Notes under the pieces: generated by a model
Told to the model about the DNA's origin: nothing
The model's database searches: none
The model's input: only the letters and a program-made list of their open reading frames with translations
Part shown: piece by piece, positions 31,751-39,842 of the stretch
Numbering within the stretch: position 1 is the stretch's first letter
Layout: each line of letters opens with the position of its first letter
Translations under genes and position numbers: made by a program
DNA from: JBAZKV01 sp964443545
Lineage (GTDB): Bacteria; Margulisbacteria; WOR-1; JAKLHX01; JBAZKV01
Length of the DNA stretch: 52,233 bases
Assembly: GCA_964443545.1 (NCBI GenBank)
Contig: CAYUCV010000007.1
Span: 1-52,233 of the forward strand
Direction of reading: 5' to 3'

Positions 31751-32800
31751 CTACGGAGCTTCATGTAAGCTTGCTCTGCCCATCTTCTCTAAAAACAAAG
31801 ATATGATCGGGCTGTTGATGGTATCGATCGGGGCCTTAAAAGCTTCCTTGACCACGCCAAACAGGTCCATAAAAGGATTTGTTGTTGCCCCGGTATTCAG
31901 CCCTTTGAAATATTGGCGGACCATATCATTGGCATATATTGCGGCCTCTGCGTCAGCAACTCCATATTGCTTAATGTATTCCAGCCACTTGTCTATGGCA
32001 TAAAGCAGGTCCATTGCTTGGTGCGCCAGGATTTGCGGGGATGTCATGTTGTCCCTATAATTCATAACATACCCCATATCATGAACCACAACACAACGAT
32101 TCAGGCTTGAAAGATTCCCCATGTGCATCGAATGTTTTACAAATCCGCTATTATGAAGGGCCTCAAGAGAAGCCACTATCTTGCTTGTGCTGGGGCAGCC
32201 TCTTCTCACGGTCCAATTCCATGAGCTGAGCGCAATAAAACCCAAAGGCTTTTCAACTCCAAAACGGTCAATAAAAGGAAAGTCGGGCCATATCTGCCCC
32301 CATGCTAAAGGATATTTTGTTGTGACAACTGTTTCGGCCCGGTTGCTACGCGCCAAAGCCCGATTCAGGTCCCATGTTTTGATAAATTCATTGACAGCCT
32401 CGTAAAGAGCGTCGCCCCCCTGCGGCATACCCGCGTCCTGGTATTTGTGAAACTTCCCGGAGCTGTCGGCTTTCATATTGAACGGGACATCTCCGTCTCC
32501 AGTATGTATAGTTATAGGTTGTGTTGCGTCAAACATATGCCCTTTTATCCAGGAACCTTCAAACCATGCTTTGGCGGGCTCCAAAGGCAACCACTGCGCT
32601 CTCACATTATCTGCAACTTCATGATTGATCGATACTGTTTGTTCGATGGCCCTTATGTCTCTTTTCCCCAGATATGGCAGGGCTTCTCTGTTTATCCAAA
32701 GATCAACTTTTCTCTCCCCTCCCTTGGTCTCCATCCTCTCGCACAGCCTCTCCGCATACTTAATAAATGGAGTTTCGGCTCGTGTCAGTATTTTTGCCAT
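31751..32800 (-). CDS. unknown 349-residue soluble protein
   Basis: I do not recognise this protein. It has no signal peptide or membrane helix, has many tryptophans and histidines, and several dense blocks that look conserved: TKYPLAWGQIWPDFPFIDRFG (about residues 165-185), SSWNWTVRRGCPST (about 198-211), and HSMHMGNLSSLNRCVVVHDMGY (about 224-245, in two parts). The His/Cys-rich middle could bind a metal or nucleotide. The C-terminal 100 residues are helical. ATG 32800 is the natural start; no Shine-Dalgarno or clear promoter is visible. It is divergent from nth across 61 bp. Length and codon use look like a real gene, and codon choice is similar to its neighbours. Confidence 0.65.
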   Translation of the reverse strand: MAKILTRAETPFIKYAERLCERMETKGGERKVDLWINREALPYLGKRDIRAIEQTVSINHEVADNVRAQWLPLEPAKAWFEGSWIKGHMFDATQPITIHTGDGDVPFNMKADSSGKFHKYQDAGMPQGGDALYEAVNEFIKTWDLNRALARSNRAETVVTTKYPLAWGQIWPDFPFIDRFGVEKPLGFIALSSWNWTVRRGCPSTSKIVASLEALHNSGFVKHSMHMGNLSSLNRCVVVHDMGYVMNYRDNMTSPQILAHQAMDLLYAIDKWLEYIKQYGVADAEAAIYANDMVRQYFKGLNTGATTNPFMDLFGVVKEAFKAPIDTINSPIISLFLEKMGRASLHEAP

Positions 32801-32822
32801 TCTGTCAGTTCGTCGGATGTTT

Positions 32823-32852
32823 TTGTCCCCAATTTCACAGGGGTGCTATAAT
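32823..32852 (+). promoter_or_regulatory. promoter of nth
   Basis: TTGTCC (32823-32828), 18-bp spacer, TG-C-TATAAT (32844-32852), ending nine bases before ATG 32862; no Shine-Dalgarno. Confidence 0.5.
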
Positions 32853-32861
32853 CTATCAACA

Positions 32862-33500
32862 ATGGTTTTGTATTCAAGGCCCAGGGCAAATAAACTCATC
32901 GCAGTTTTTATAAAAACCTATCCCAAGGCAACAATAGCTCTTGAATACAAAACCCCTTTTCAGCTTTTGGTGGTGACCATCCTTTCCGCTCAGTCAACCG
33001 ACAAGCAGGTCAATAAGATCTCCCCTGCCCTTTTTAGCAGATATAGGACAATAAAGGACCTGGCACAGGCAAAACTTCCGGAACTGGAAAAATATGTTCA
33101 TTCAACCGGTTTTTACCGCAACAAAGCAAAAAATATTAAAGCGGCGGCGCAAAAGATCTTATCGGATTTTGGAGGAAAGGTGCCAAACACGATGGAGGAA
33201 CTTACAACTCTTCCCGGAGTGGCCAGAAAGACGGCCAATATTGTGCTTTCCAACGGGTTTGGCATCAATGTCGGCATTGCCGTTGATACTCATGTCCTTC
33301 GTCTTTCAAAAAGACTTGGCTTGTCCAAACACAGCGACCCCGTAAAGGTAGAAAATGATCTCATGGAGCTTTTTCCAAAAAACCTGTGGGGAAAGATAAA
33401 CCATCTTCTGGTCCACCACGGCCGGTCCATATGCGACGCAAAAAAACCAAAGTGTGAGATCTGTCCGGTATGCAAACTGTGTCCCAGCTGTAATTTATGA
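32862..33500 (+). CDS. nth: endonuclease III
   Basis: A 212-residue base-excision glycosylase/AP lyase that removes oxidised pyrimidines. The helix-hairpin-helix with the catalytic lysine is LPGVARKTANIVL (about residues 113-125), the catalytic aspartate is in AVDTHVLRLSKRLG, and the C-terminal iron-sulfur ligands follow the Cx6Cx2Cx5C spacing in CDAKKPKCEICPVCKLC. ATG 32862 gives the family-standard length; longer in-frame extensions upstream overlap the promoter. It overlaps the next gene by four bases (ATGA), hinting at a joint repair role. Confidence 0.95.
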   Translation: MVLYSRPRANKLIAVFIKTYPKATIALEYKTPFQLLVVTILSAQSTDKQVNKISPALFSRYRTIKDLAQAKLPELEKYVHSTGFYRNKAKNIKAAAQKILSDFGGKVPNTMEELTTLPGVARKTANIVLSNGFGINVGIAVDTHVLRLSKRLGLSKHSDPVKVENDLMELFPKNLWGKINHLLVHHGRSICDAKKPKCEICPVCKLCPSCNL

Positions 33501-33865
33501 AAACCCTGATCTATGTTATCCAAAAACACCACACCTCTCATCTTCACTATGACCTGCGCCTGGAACATAACGGCGTCCTGAAAAGCTGGGCCATCCCAAA
33601 AGAACCGCCAAAAGTTCCCGGCATAAAGCGGCTGGCGGTCGCGGTTCCCGACCATGAATTGGGATATGAAAAGTTTGAAGGAGAGATCCCAAAAGGTTCG
33701 TACGGCGCCGGAAAAGTTGAGCTATGGGACAGCGGCCATTATGAGGCGGAGAAGTTCGATAAAGACCATATAATAGTAAATATCTCAGGCAAAAAGCTTA
33801 AGGGAAGATATCTTCTTATTAAGCTAAAAGGGCAGGACAAGAACTGGCTGTTCTTCAAAGGTTGA
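33497..33865 (+). CDS. stand-alone LigD-type 3'-phosphoesterase domain
   Basis: A 122-residue protein equal to the phosphoesterase (PE) domain of DNA ligase D. The active-site pattern HHTSHLHYDLRLE (about residues 11-23) carries the His/Asp/Arg residues, followed by SWAIPK, then DHELGYEKFEGEIPKGSYGAG (in two parts) with further catalytic residues. PE domains trim 3'-phosphates and ribonucleotides at broken ends. No ligase or polymerase domain is attached. Co-translated with nth, it may clean 3' ends left by the AP-lyase reaction (inference). Confidence 0.85.
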   Translation: MKTLIYVIQKHHTSHLHYDLRLEHNGVLKSWAIPKEPPKVPGIKRLAVAVPDHELGYEKFEGEIPKGSYGAGKVELWDSGHYEAEKFDKDHIIVNISGKKLKGRYLLIKLKGQDKNWLFFKG

Positions 33866-33888
33866 CCTCATTTACGGCCTTGCTACTG

Positions 33889-33897
33889 TGCTAAACT
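33889..33897 (+). promoter_or_regulatory. extended -10 promoter of mnmG
   Basis: TG-C-TAAACT lies ten bases before ATG 33908. There is no convincing -35 or Shine-Dalgarno. Confidence 0.35.
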
Positions 33898-33907
33898 TTA
33901 GAGTAAG

Positions 33908-35695
33908 ATGGTCAAAGCAACAGAATATAAGAAGCACTATGATGTCATCGTCATTGGCGCTGGCCACGCGGGCTGTGAAGCGGCGCTGGCCTCTGCGCGT
34001 TTAAAATGCAAAACTCTTGTCCTGACCTTAAATCTTGATACGATTGCCCACATGCCATGCAATCCTGCTGTGGGAGGACCCGCAAAAAGCCAATTGGTTC
34101 GTGAAGTTGATGCTTTAGGCGGAGAAATAGGCATTGCAACAGATAAGACCTATCTGCAGATGAAAATGCTAAACACCGCAAAAGGACCCGCTGTGCAATC
34201 GCTGCGCGCTCAATCCGACAAATTGCTGTATCATTCCCAAATGAAACAGACGCTTGAAGATCAGGAAGATCTTGATGTTAAGCAGGGTATTGTCGCAGAA
34301 ATAATCGTCAAAAGAGGCCAGATAGAAGGCGTCCGCACAAATATGCATGTCATCTACAAAGCCCCTTGTGTCATATTGGCGACCGGAACATTTTTGAACG
34401 GTGTAATACATGTCGGCATGCAGCATATGGAAGCCGGCAGGGCCGGAGAATTCCCCTCAAAAGGCCTGTCCGAAAATCTGACCTCCCTTGGCTTTGAGCT
34501 TGGACGCCTTAAGACCGGAACAACGCCCAGGCTTGACGGAAGAACGGTAGATTACTCCAGAATGGCTATACAGCCGGGAGATAAGGACCCGGAAATGTTC
34601 TCCTTTTCCTGGGAATATAAACAATACGGTCTCGAAGTGCCTAATAATCCGCAGACCAAATTGGAACAAATGCCCTGTTATTTGACCCACACCAACAAAG
34701 AAACCCACCGCATCATAAAAAAGAACCTTGACCGCTCTCCCCTGTTCTCCGGAAAGATCAAGGGGACCGGCCCAAGATATTGTCCGTCCATTGAGGACAA
34801 AGTTGTCCGCTTTCCGGACAAGGATCGCCATCAAGCATTTATCGAACCTGAGGGGAGGTCCACAATTGAAATGTACTCTCAGGGAATGGCCACCAGTCTT
34901 CCCGAAGATGTGCAGCTCGCTTTTATCAGGTCCATGAGAGGACTGGAAAAAGCCGACATAATGAGGCCTGGTTATGCAGTTGAGTACGATTTTGTTCCTC
35001 CTTCGCAGATCAAGCATTCTTTGGAAACGAAAGCTGTTAAAGGCCTGTTCCTGGCCGGCCAGATAAACGGGACTTCGGGCTACGAGGAGGCCGCTGCTCA
35101 GGGAATAATGGCCGGCATAAATGCCGCACGAAAGATAAAAGGCAGGCCTCCTATCATCCTTGGCAGGGACGAAAGTTATATAGGCACTCTTATTGACGAC
35201 CTGGTCACAAAAGAGATAAACGAGCCTTACAGGATGCTGACCTCCCGCTCAGAATACCGGCTCCTTCTAAGACAGGACAATGCCGACCTTCGGCTTTCTG
35301 AAAAGGGCCGCAAGATCGGGCTGTTGCCAAAAGACAGATATGCCTGTTTCCTAAAGAAAAAAACCGCTGTTGAAAAAAGAGCCTCGGGGCTTTCCTCTCA
35401 GGTGGCTGCTCAGATAGAGATACAGGACAAATACCGGGGCTATATAGAGCGTCAGCTGCGGCAGGTAGAAAAGTTTAAAAAGATAGAGAAGCTTGCCATC
35501 CCCGAAGATATAGATTTTTTGTCCCTTAAGGGCTTTTCAAGTGAGGCTCAGCAAAAACTGGGCAGATTGAGACCGGTCTCCGTGGGGCAGGCTTCCCGGA
35601 TAGCCGGGGTATCCCCGGCCGATATTTCGGTCCTGATGATACACTTAAAGGCCGCCGGCTGCTTGCCTCGACTATCAAAAAATTCCGTGATATAA
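33908..35695 (+). CDS. mnmG: tRNA uridine 5-carboxymethylaminomethyl modification enzyme MnmG (GidA)
   Basis: A 595-residue FAD enzyme that, with MnmE, modifies U34 of certain tRNAs. The N-terminal dinucleotide fold VIVIGAGHAGCEAALASAR (about residues 15-33), the family block MPCNPAVGGPAKSQLVREVDALGG (in two parts, about 48-70), GTFLNGVIHVG and the C-terminal-half signature GLFLAGQINGTSGYEEAAAQG are intact. It is slightly shorter than typical (about 620). Its partner mnmE is 13 kb away on the other strand. The TAA stop lies inside the -10 box of the following envelope operon. Confidence 0.95.
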   Translation: MVKATEYKKHYDVIVIGAGHAGCEAALASARLKCKTLVLTLNLDTIAHMPCNPAVGGPAKSQLVREVDALGGEIGIATDKTYLQMKMLNTAKGPAVQSLRAQSDKLLYHSQMKQTLEDQEDLDVKQGIVAEIIVKRGQIEGVRTNMHVIYKAPCVILATGTFLNGVIHVGMQHMEAGRAGEFPSKGLSENLTSLGFELGRLKTGTTPRLDGRTVDYSRMAIQPGDKDPEMFSFSWEYKQYGLEVPNNPQTKLEQMPCYLTHTNKETHRIIKKNLDRSPLFSGKIKGTGPRYCPSIEDKVVRFPDKDRHQAFIEPEGRSTIEMYSQGMATSLPEDVQLAFIRSMRGLEKADIMRPGYAVEYDFVPPSQIKHSLETKAVKGLFLAGQINGTSGYEEAAAQGIMAGINAARKIKGRPPIILGRDESYIGTLIDDLVTKEINEPYRMLTSRSEYRLLLRQDNADLRLSEKGRKIGLLPKDRYACFLKKKTAVEKRASGLSSQVAAQIEIQDKYRGYIERQLRQVEKFKKIEKLAIPEDIDFLSLKGFSSEAQQKLGRLRPVSVGQASRIAGVSPADISVLMIHLKAAGCLPRLSKNSVI

Positions 35696-35696
35696 T
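35688..35696 (+). promoter_or_regulatory. extended -10 promoter of the lipid A/envelope operon
   Basis: TG-A-TATAAT overlaps the mnmG stop codon and precedes the Skp/OmpH gene by 28 bases; GGGAGG is in the leader. All following genes to 47225 are tightly packed, so this may serve the whole operon. Confidence 0.5.
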
Positions 35697-35724
35697 ACAA
35701 TAAATAAAAAGGGAGGATCCCCAA

Positions 35725-36186
35725 ATGAAAAAGTTATCTGTTTTTGCGGTATGTCTGTCGGTCTTACTGTTGTCCGGGCAGCTTTTTGCGGCTCCTGCCA
35801 GCATAGGCTTCATCGATGTCCAGAAGGTCTTCAAGGGATATTCGGAAACCAATAAGGCCCAGACCCAGCTCTCCAAAGAAGAGGGGGAGTTCAAAAAAGA
35901 GTTCGAAGCTAGCCAGAAAAAGCTTGAGGATGCAAAGAACGCGAAAAAATCCGAAAAGGAAATAGAATCGCTGACCAAAAAACTTGAAGAAGACCTGGCC
36001 CCTAAAAGGGAAAAACTTATGAAGCTGAACAACGAGTTGACATCCAAGCTGCAGCAGAACATCCTTACCGCGGTTAAAGCCGTAAAAAAGAACCTCGGAC
36101 TTGACCTGGTTCTTGACAAGCAGGTCATAATTGACGGCGGGATGGACATCAGCGACATGGTTATCAACAAATTGAACAGCAGATAA
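35725..36186 (+). CDS. Skp/OmpH-family periplasmic chaperone
   Basis: A 153-residue exported protein. Residues 1-24 are a signal peptide (a lysine pair, hydrophobic core, cleavage after LFA-A). Residues 30-110 are highly charged coiled coil (for example KEEGEFKKEFEASQKKLED), as in the tentacles of Skp, which escort outer-membrane proteins. The mature N-terminus, IGFIDVQKVFKGYSE, matches the OmpH family start. GGGAGG precedes the ATG. It leads the lipid A operon, which again points to a diderm envelope. Confidence 0.85.
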   Translation: MKKLSVFAVCLSVLLLSGQLFAAPASIGFIDVQKVFKGYSETNKAQTQLSKEEGEFKKEFEASQKKLEDAKNAKKSEKEIESLTKKLEEDLAPKREKLMKLNNELTSKLQQNILTAVKAVKKNLGLDLVLDKQVIIDGGMDISDMVINKLNSR

Positions 36187-36187
36187 G

Positions 36188-37135
36188 GTGAAAACACTCG
36201 GCGACATCGCCCTTCTTGTCGAAGGTGAGCTGGCGGGAGACGCTTCCATAGTGATCTCCGGGGTCGCCGCTCTGGAAGACGCAAAAAAAGGCGACCTTGC
36301 CTTTGTCCTTGAGATAAACAAGCTCCTCGCTGCCGAATCTTCCCTGGCATCGGCGCTTGTGGTGCCGAAAGAGGTAAGATCTTCCAAAAAACCGCTTATA
36401 AGAGTGGATCACACGAGGATGGCGCTTGCAAAGATCCTGGGGCTGTTCTCTCCCGTTGAAGAGGTGTTCCCCGGAGTTCATGAAAGGGCTTTTGTCGGCA
36501 AGAATGTAAAACTAGGCAAACGCGTACTAGTGTATCCTTTGGCTTATATCGGGGATAACTGCGAAATAGGCGACGACACTATCATACACCCCAACACCAC
36601 TCTATACCCGAGGACCAGAATAGGAAAAAGGTGCATTATACATTCTGGCTGCGTCATAGGGGTGGACGGGTTCGGATTTGTCCAGGTCGGAGGAAAATTC
36701 GTCAAGGTCCCTCAGATAGGCAGGGTGGTTATCGAGGACGATGTCGAGATCTATGCCAATAACTGCATTGCCCGGGGAGCCATCGGGTCAACGGTTATCA
36801 AGCGCGGCACCAAGATAGACAACCTGAACCATATAGCCCACAATGTCGTGATAGGACGGGACTGCGCCATCACTTCGCAAAATGTGTTCGGGGGAAGTTC
36901 TTCTGTGGGAGATCGGGTCCAGATGTCGGGCCAGTGCGGAGTGGCGCCTCATGTGCATGTAGGGGATGACAGCATACTGATGGGCAGAGCGGGCGTAACA
37001 AAGAACTCCCCTCCCAAATCGGTGCTTCTGGGCTATCCCGCACAGGACCATGCCAAAGAACACCGCATTCTGGCTCTCATAAGAAAACTGCCCGAACTTT
37101 TCGAGCGTATCAAGAAACTCGAAAAGGAAAAATGA
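36188..37135 (+). CDS. lpxD: UDP-3-O-acylglucosamine N-acyltransferase LpxD
   Basis: A 315-residue lipid A enzyme that adds the second hydroxyacyl chain from acyl-ACP. Residues 1-95 form the uridine-binding domain (LGDIALLVEGELAGD..VISGVAAL). After that a left-handed beta-helix of hexapeptide repeats follows (VGKNVKLGKRVLVYPLAYIG and so on), with the catalytic His in NLNHIAHNVVIG (about residue 220) and a C-terminal helix. It starts at GTG 36188, two bases after the skp stop. Everything from residue 85 on lies in the duplicated segment, so this is the only complete lpxD. Confidence 0.95.
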   Translation: MKTLGDIALLVEGELAGDASIVISGVAALEDAKKGDLAFVLEINKLLAAESSLASALVVPKEVRSSKKPLIRVDHTRMALAKILGLFSPVEEVFPGVHERAFVGKNVKLGKRVLVYPLAYIGDNCEIGDDTIIHPNTTLYPRTRIGKRCIIHSGCVIGVDGFGFVQVGGKFVKVPQIGRVVIEDDVEIYANNCIARGAIGSTVIKRGTKIDNLNHIAHNVVIGRDCAITSQNVFGGSSSVGDRVQMSGQCGVAPHVHVGDDSILMGRAGVTKNSPPKSVLLGYPAQDHAKEHRILALIRKLPELFERIKKLEKEK

Positions 37136-38313
37136 AAATCGCGGTCTTTTCCGAATCCTACAAACCCTATATCAGCGGCGTTACCAGATCGATCGAGACA
37201 TTCGAAAAAGAACTGCTGAAACTGGGCCATGAGGTCTATATATTTGCTCCGGATTATCCCGGCCACAAGGACGGCAGCAGCAGGATAATAAGGTTCCCCT
37301 CTCTTCCAACAAAATATCCCGGTTTCAGGATCGCCGTTCCTTTGATTCGCCTTATCCCGAACATAAAATTTGATGTGATACATTCTAACTCGATGTTCCA
37401 GCTGGGCGCTCTTGCAATGTTCTATGCGAGAAGAAAGAAGGTCCCTTTCGTCTTTACTTTTCACACCATGTTCACGGAATACCTCCACAATGTTCCGCTT
37501 CCCCGGACTCTTTCGGTAAAAGTTGTTTCTTTCTTGATAAGGTCTTTTTGCAACAGATGCAGCCGAGTGATCGTTCCCACGGCAGTTACTAAGAAATATC
37601 TTGAGGGATTTGGAGTAAAAGCCCCGGTCGATGTCCTTGCCTCCGGAATAGACATGGAGCTGGCAGGCAGGGCATCTGCCCTGGGGATTAGGAAAGAGTT
37701 GTGCATATCAGAAACTGCCCCTGTTCTTATATATGTGGGACGGCTTTCAAAAGAAAAGAATATTCCGTTTTTGTTTGAGGCGTTTAAAATTGTATTGGGT
37801 GCGTTTGATCCTGTAGTGGCGCATCGCGATACGCCCCACTTATTGATCGTCGCGGGCGGCCCCCTGGAAAAGGAATACAAACAAATGGTGAAAGACACGG
37901 GTATTTCAAAAAATGTCGTCTTTGCCGGACAAAAAGCGTATCCGGAGGTGCTCAATTATTACAAGGCATCCGACCTTTTTGTTTTTGCCTCAACGACCGA
38001 AACTCAGGGGCTTGTTGTGGCCGAAGCCAAGGCGTGCGGACTTCCTGCGGTAGCACTTGACGCACAGGGTATCTCCGAGTGCATTCATGACGGAGAAGAC
38101 GGATATCTGGTGGGCGCGTCAACTAAAGGCGACAGGAAAGAGCTGCTTGAAAAGTTTGCGGACAGGATATTGTCACTTATAAAAGATGGGGAGCTGCGGC
38201 GGACCTTTTCTCTTAACGCTTTAAAGAGCGCCTCAACTGAATTCTCTTCCTCCGTCCTTGCAAAGAAACTCGAGTTAATATATAATCTTGTATCTGAAAG
38301 GGGGAAATCATGA
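37132..38313 (+). CDS. glycosyltransferase family 4 (copy 1)
   Basis: A 393-residue GT-B transferase of the alpha-mannosyl/glucosyl-diacylglycerol type. It has the N-terminal SESYKPYISGVTRSIETF motif (acceptor loop), the FTFHTMFTEYLH segment and, in the C-terminal domain, VGRLSKEKN, then the donor-binding TETQGLVVAEAKACGLPAVA. It overlaps lpxD by four bases (ATGA). Placed in the lipid A operon, it probably glycosylates a lipid or the lipid A core at the cytoplasmic face; the sugar is unknown. An identical copy lies at 41037-42218. Confidence 0.9.
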   Translation: MKIAVFSESYKPYISGVTRSIETFEKELLKLGHEVYIFAPDYPGHKDGSSRIIRFPSLPTKYPGFRIAVPLIRLIPNIKFDVIHSNSMFQLGALAMFYARRKKVPFVFTFHTMFTEYLHNVPLPRTLSVKVVSFLIRSFCNRCSRVIVPTAVTKKYLEGFGVKAPVDVLASGIDMELAGRASALGIRKELCISETAPVLIYVGRLSKEKNIPFLFEAFKIVLGAFDPVVAHRDTPHLLIVAGGPLEKEYKQMVKDTGISKNVVFAGQKAYPEVLNYYKASDLFVFASTTETQGLVVAEAKACGLPAVALDAQGISECIHDGEDGYLVGASTKGDRKELLEKFADRILSLIKDGELRRTFSLNALKSASTEFSSSVLAKKLELIYNLVSERGKS

Positions 38314-39047
38314 AGAAGATCTTTGTTTCCTTGTTTGTCTGCCTTGCTTTGTTGAGCAGTGCTTCTTTTGCCTTTCAAACAACCTCTCTGACGGGCTCAA
38401 CGGGCCTAATCAGGATGCCATCGGGAGATGTCCTTAAGGCAAAGGACTGGGACCTTGGGATAGACTATATTTTTGATAATTCATCCGCTACGGCAATTAC
38501 CTCCGGCACCGATCTGCGCGGCAGTTGGTCATATAAGGCCAACTTTGGGGCCGATATGGGACCGAACAACGGCCTGGAATTAGGATTCGTCGGAAGGACA
38601 GAAAAGGTGACCAACAGGTTCAAAGAAGGCGTTTTTATCAACATCAAATACGGAATGGCCAGCTCAAGCGACAGGGATGCGCTTCATATGGCCATAGGAG
38701 TCGAAAATCTAACTTCTTCTCAGGAATCCGATGTTTATATGGTAGCTACCAAGTATTTTAACAGCGGGCTAGGCCTTCACTTTGGAGCAATGTTCGACTT
38801 CCCGGACTACAACAGGTTTAGGCCCCTTGGCATGCTGGGCATTACTTCTCCTGTCGGAGCAAAAAACCTTATAGCCATGGCCGAGGCTTTTGCGGGAGAG
38901 AGCGTGTTCCAGTTGAACGCCGGTCTGCGGTATGACCTGGCAAGGTCTTTTTCGATCAATGTCAGAGGTTTGAATGTAACCAACAGCCCCAACGCCAAAG
39001 AGACCCAGAGTTTTAGCGCAGGTATCTGCTTGACCAGCCCGTTCTAG
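38310..39047 (+). CDS. outer-membrane beta-barrel protein (copy 1)
   Basis: A 245-residue exported protein with a signal peptide at residues 1-21 (cleaved near SFA-FQ). The mature part alternates hydrophobic and polar residues and has Gly/aromatic-rich strands (GSTGLIRMPSGDVLKAKDWDLGIDY, in two parts, then repeated strand-turn units). It ends with a beta strand closing in F, the usual signal for outer-membrane insertion. The GSTGLIRMP start recalls YjbH-like exopolysaccharide-associated barrels. Its exact role is unknown. It is translationally coupled to the glycosyltransferase. Confidence 0.75.
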   Translation: MKKIFVSLFVCLALLSSASFAFQTTSLTGSTGLIRMPSGDVLKAKDWDLGIDYIFDNSSATAITSGTDLRGSWSYKANFGADMGPNNGLELGFVGRTEKVTNRFKEGVFINIKYGMASSSDRDALHMAIGVENLTSSQESDVYMVATKYFNSGLGLHFGAMFDFPDYNRFRPLGMLGITSPVGAKNLIAMAEAFAGESVFQLNAGLRYDLARSFSINVRGLNVTNSPNAKETQSFSAGICLTSPF

Positions 39048-39842
39048 ATGCGCCAAAAAACCATCAAAAGCCCTGTTTCCCGCAAGGGAGCAGGGCTTCA
39101 TAGTGGAAAAGAGTGCTTCTTGCAACTTCTCCCTGCAAAGGAGAACAGCGGGATCTGTTTCTTGTCCGGGAAAGACCGCGTCAGAGCCCTTGCTTCTTCT
39201 GTAACAGGCACCCAAAGAGGGACCTCTCTGGGGCCGCTTATGACGGTAGAACACCTTCTTGCCGCCGCTTACGGGCTCGGCATTACCAATCTGGATGTGA
39301 GGCTTGACGGGACAGAACCTCCCGCCTTTGACGGCAGCGCACTCGAATATGTGGGAATGATAAAAGAGGCGGGTGTTCTGGAGCAGGAGGCAAAAGCCCC
39401 TCTTGTTGAAATAGAAAAGGAGTTTAGAATTGAAGAGGAGGGGGCTTCCATAACCGCTGCTCCTTACGAAGGGTTTATAATTGAGTGCAAGCTTGATTTC
39501 CCGGCTTCTTTTGTCGGGAAACAATCGGCCCGGTTCGATGGTCTATCTGACGATTTTGAAAAAGAGATCGCCCCTGCCAGGACTTTTGGCTTTCTGGAAG
39601 AAGCCGAAAGACTAAAGGCTGCAGGGCTTGCCCTTGGGGCTTCTTTTGATAATACTGTTGTCATCCTTAAAGACAGCTATTCCTGCCCTCTCCGGTTCCC
39701 GAATGAGTTGGCAAGGCACAAAATTCTAGATATAATGGGAGATATCGCCCTTTCCGGAAAAAGAATAAAGGGAAGGATAATCTCTGAAAAGGCCGGGCAC
39801 AGGCTCAATACTAAGCTTGCAGAAAGGATACTTAATGCCTGA
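39048..39842 (+). CDS. lpxC: UDP-3-O-acyl-N-acetylglucosamine deacetylase LpxC (copy 1)
   Basis: A 264-residue zinc deacetylase, the committed step of lipid A synthesis. Zinc ligands are in MTVEHLLAAAYGL (His66 region) and ELARHKILDIMGD (His and Asp near residues 226-230); the general-acid His is in KAGHRLNTKLAER. IRTGLHSG-like GAGLHSGKE and FDGSALEY are also present. It is shorter than E. coli LpxC (305) but complete. It starts right at the stop of the barrel gene and overlaps fabZ by eight bases. The duplicate is 42953-43747. Confidence 0.95.
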   Translation: MRQKTIKSPVSRKGAGLHSGKECFLQLLPAKENSGICFLSGKDRVRALASSVTGTQRGTSLGPLMTVEHLLAAAYGLGITNLDVRLDGTEPPAFDGSALEYVGMIKEAGVLEQEAKAPLVEIEKEFRIEEEGASITAAPYEGFIIECKLDFPASFVGKQSARFDGLSDDFEKEIAPARTFGFLEEAERLKAAGLALGASFDNTVVILKDSYSCPLRFPNELARHKILDIMGDIALSGKRIKGRIISEKAGHRLNTKLAERILNA

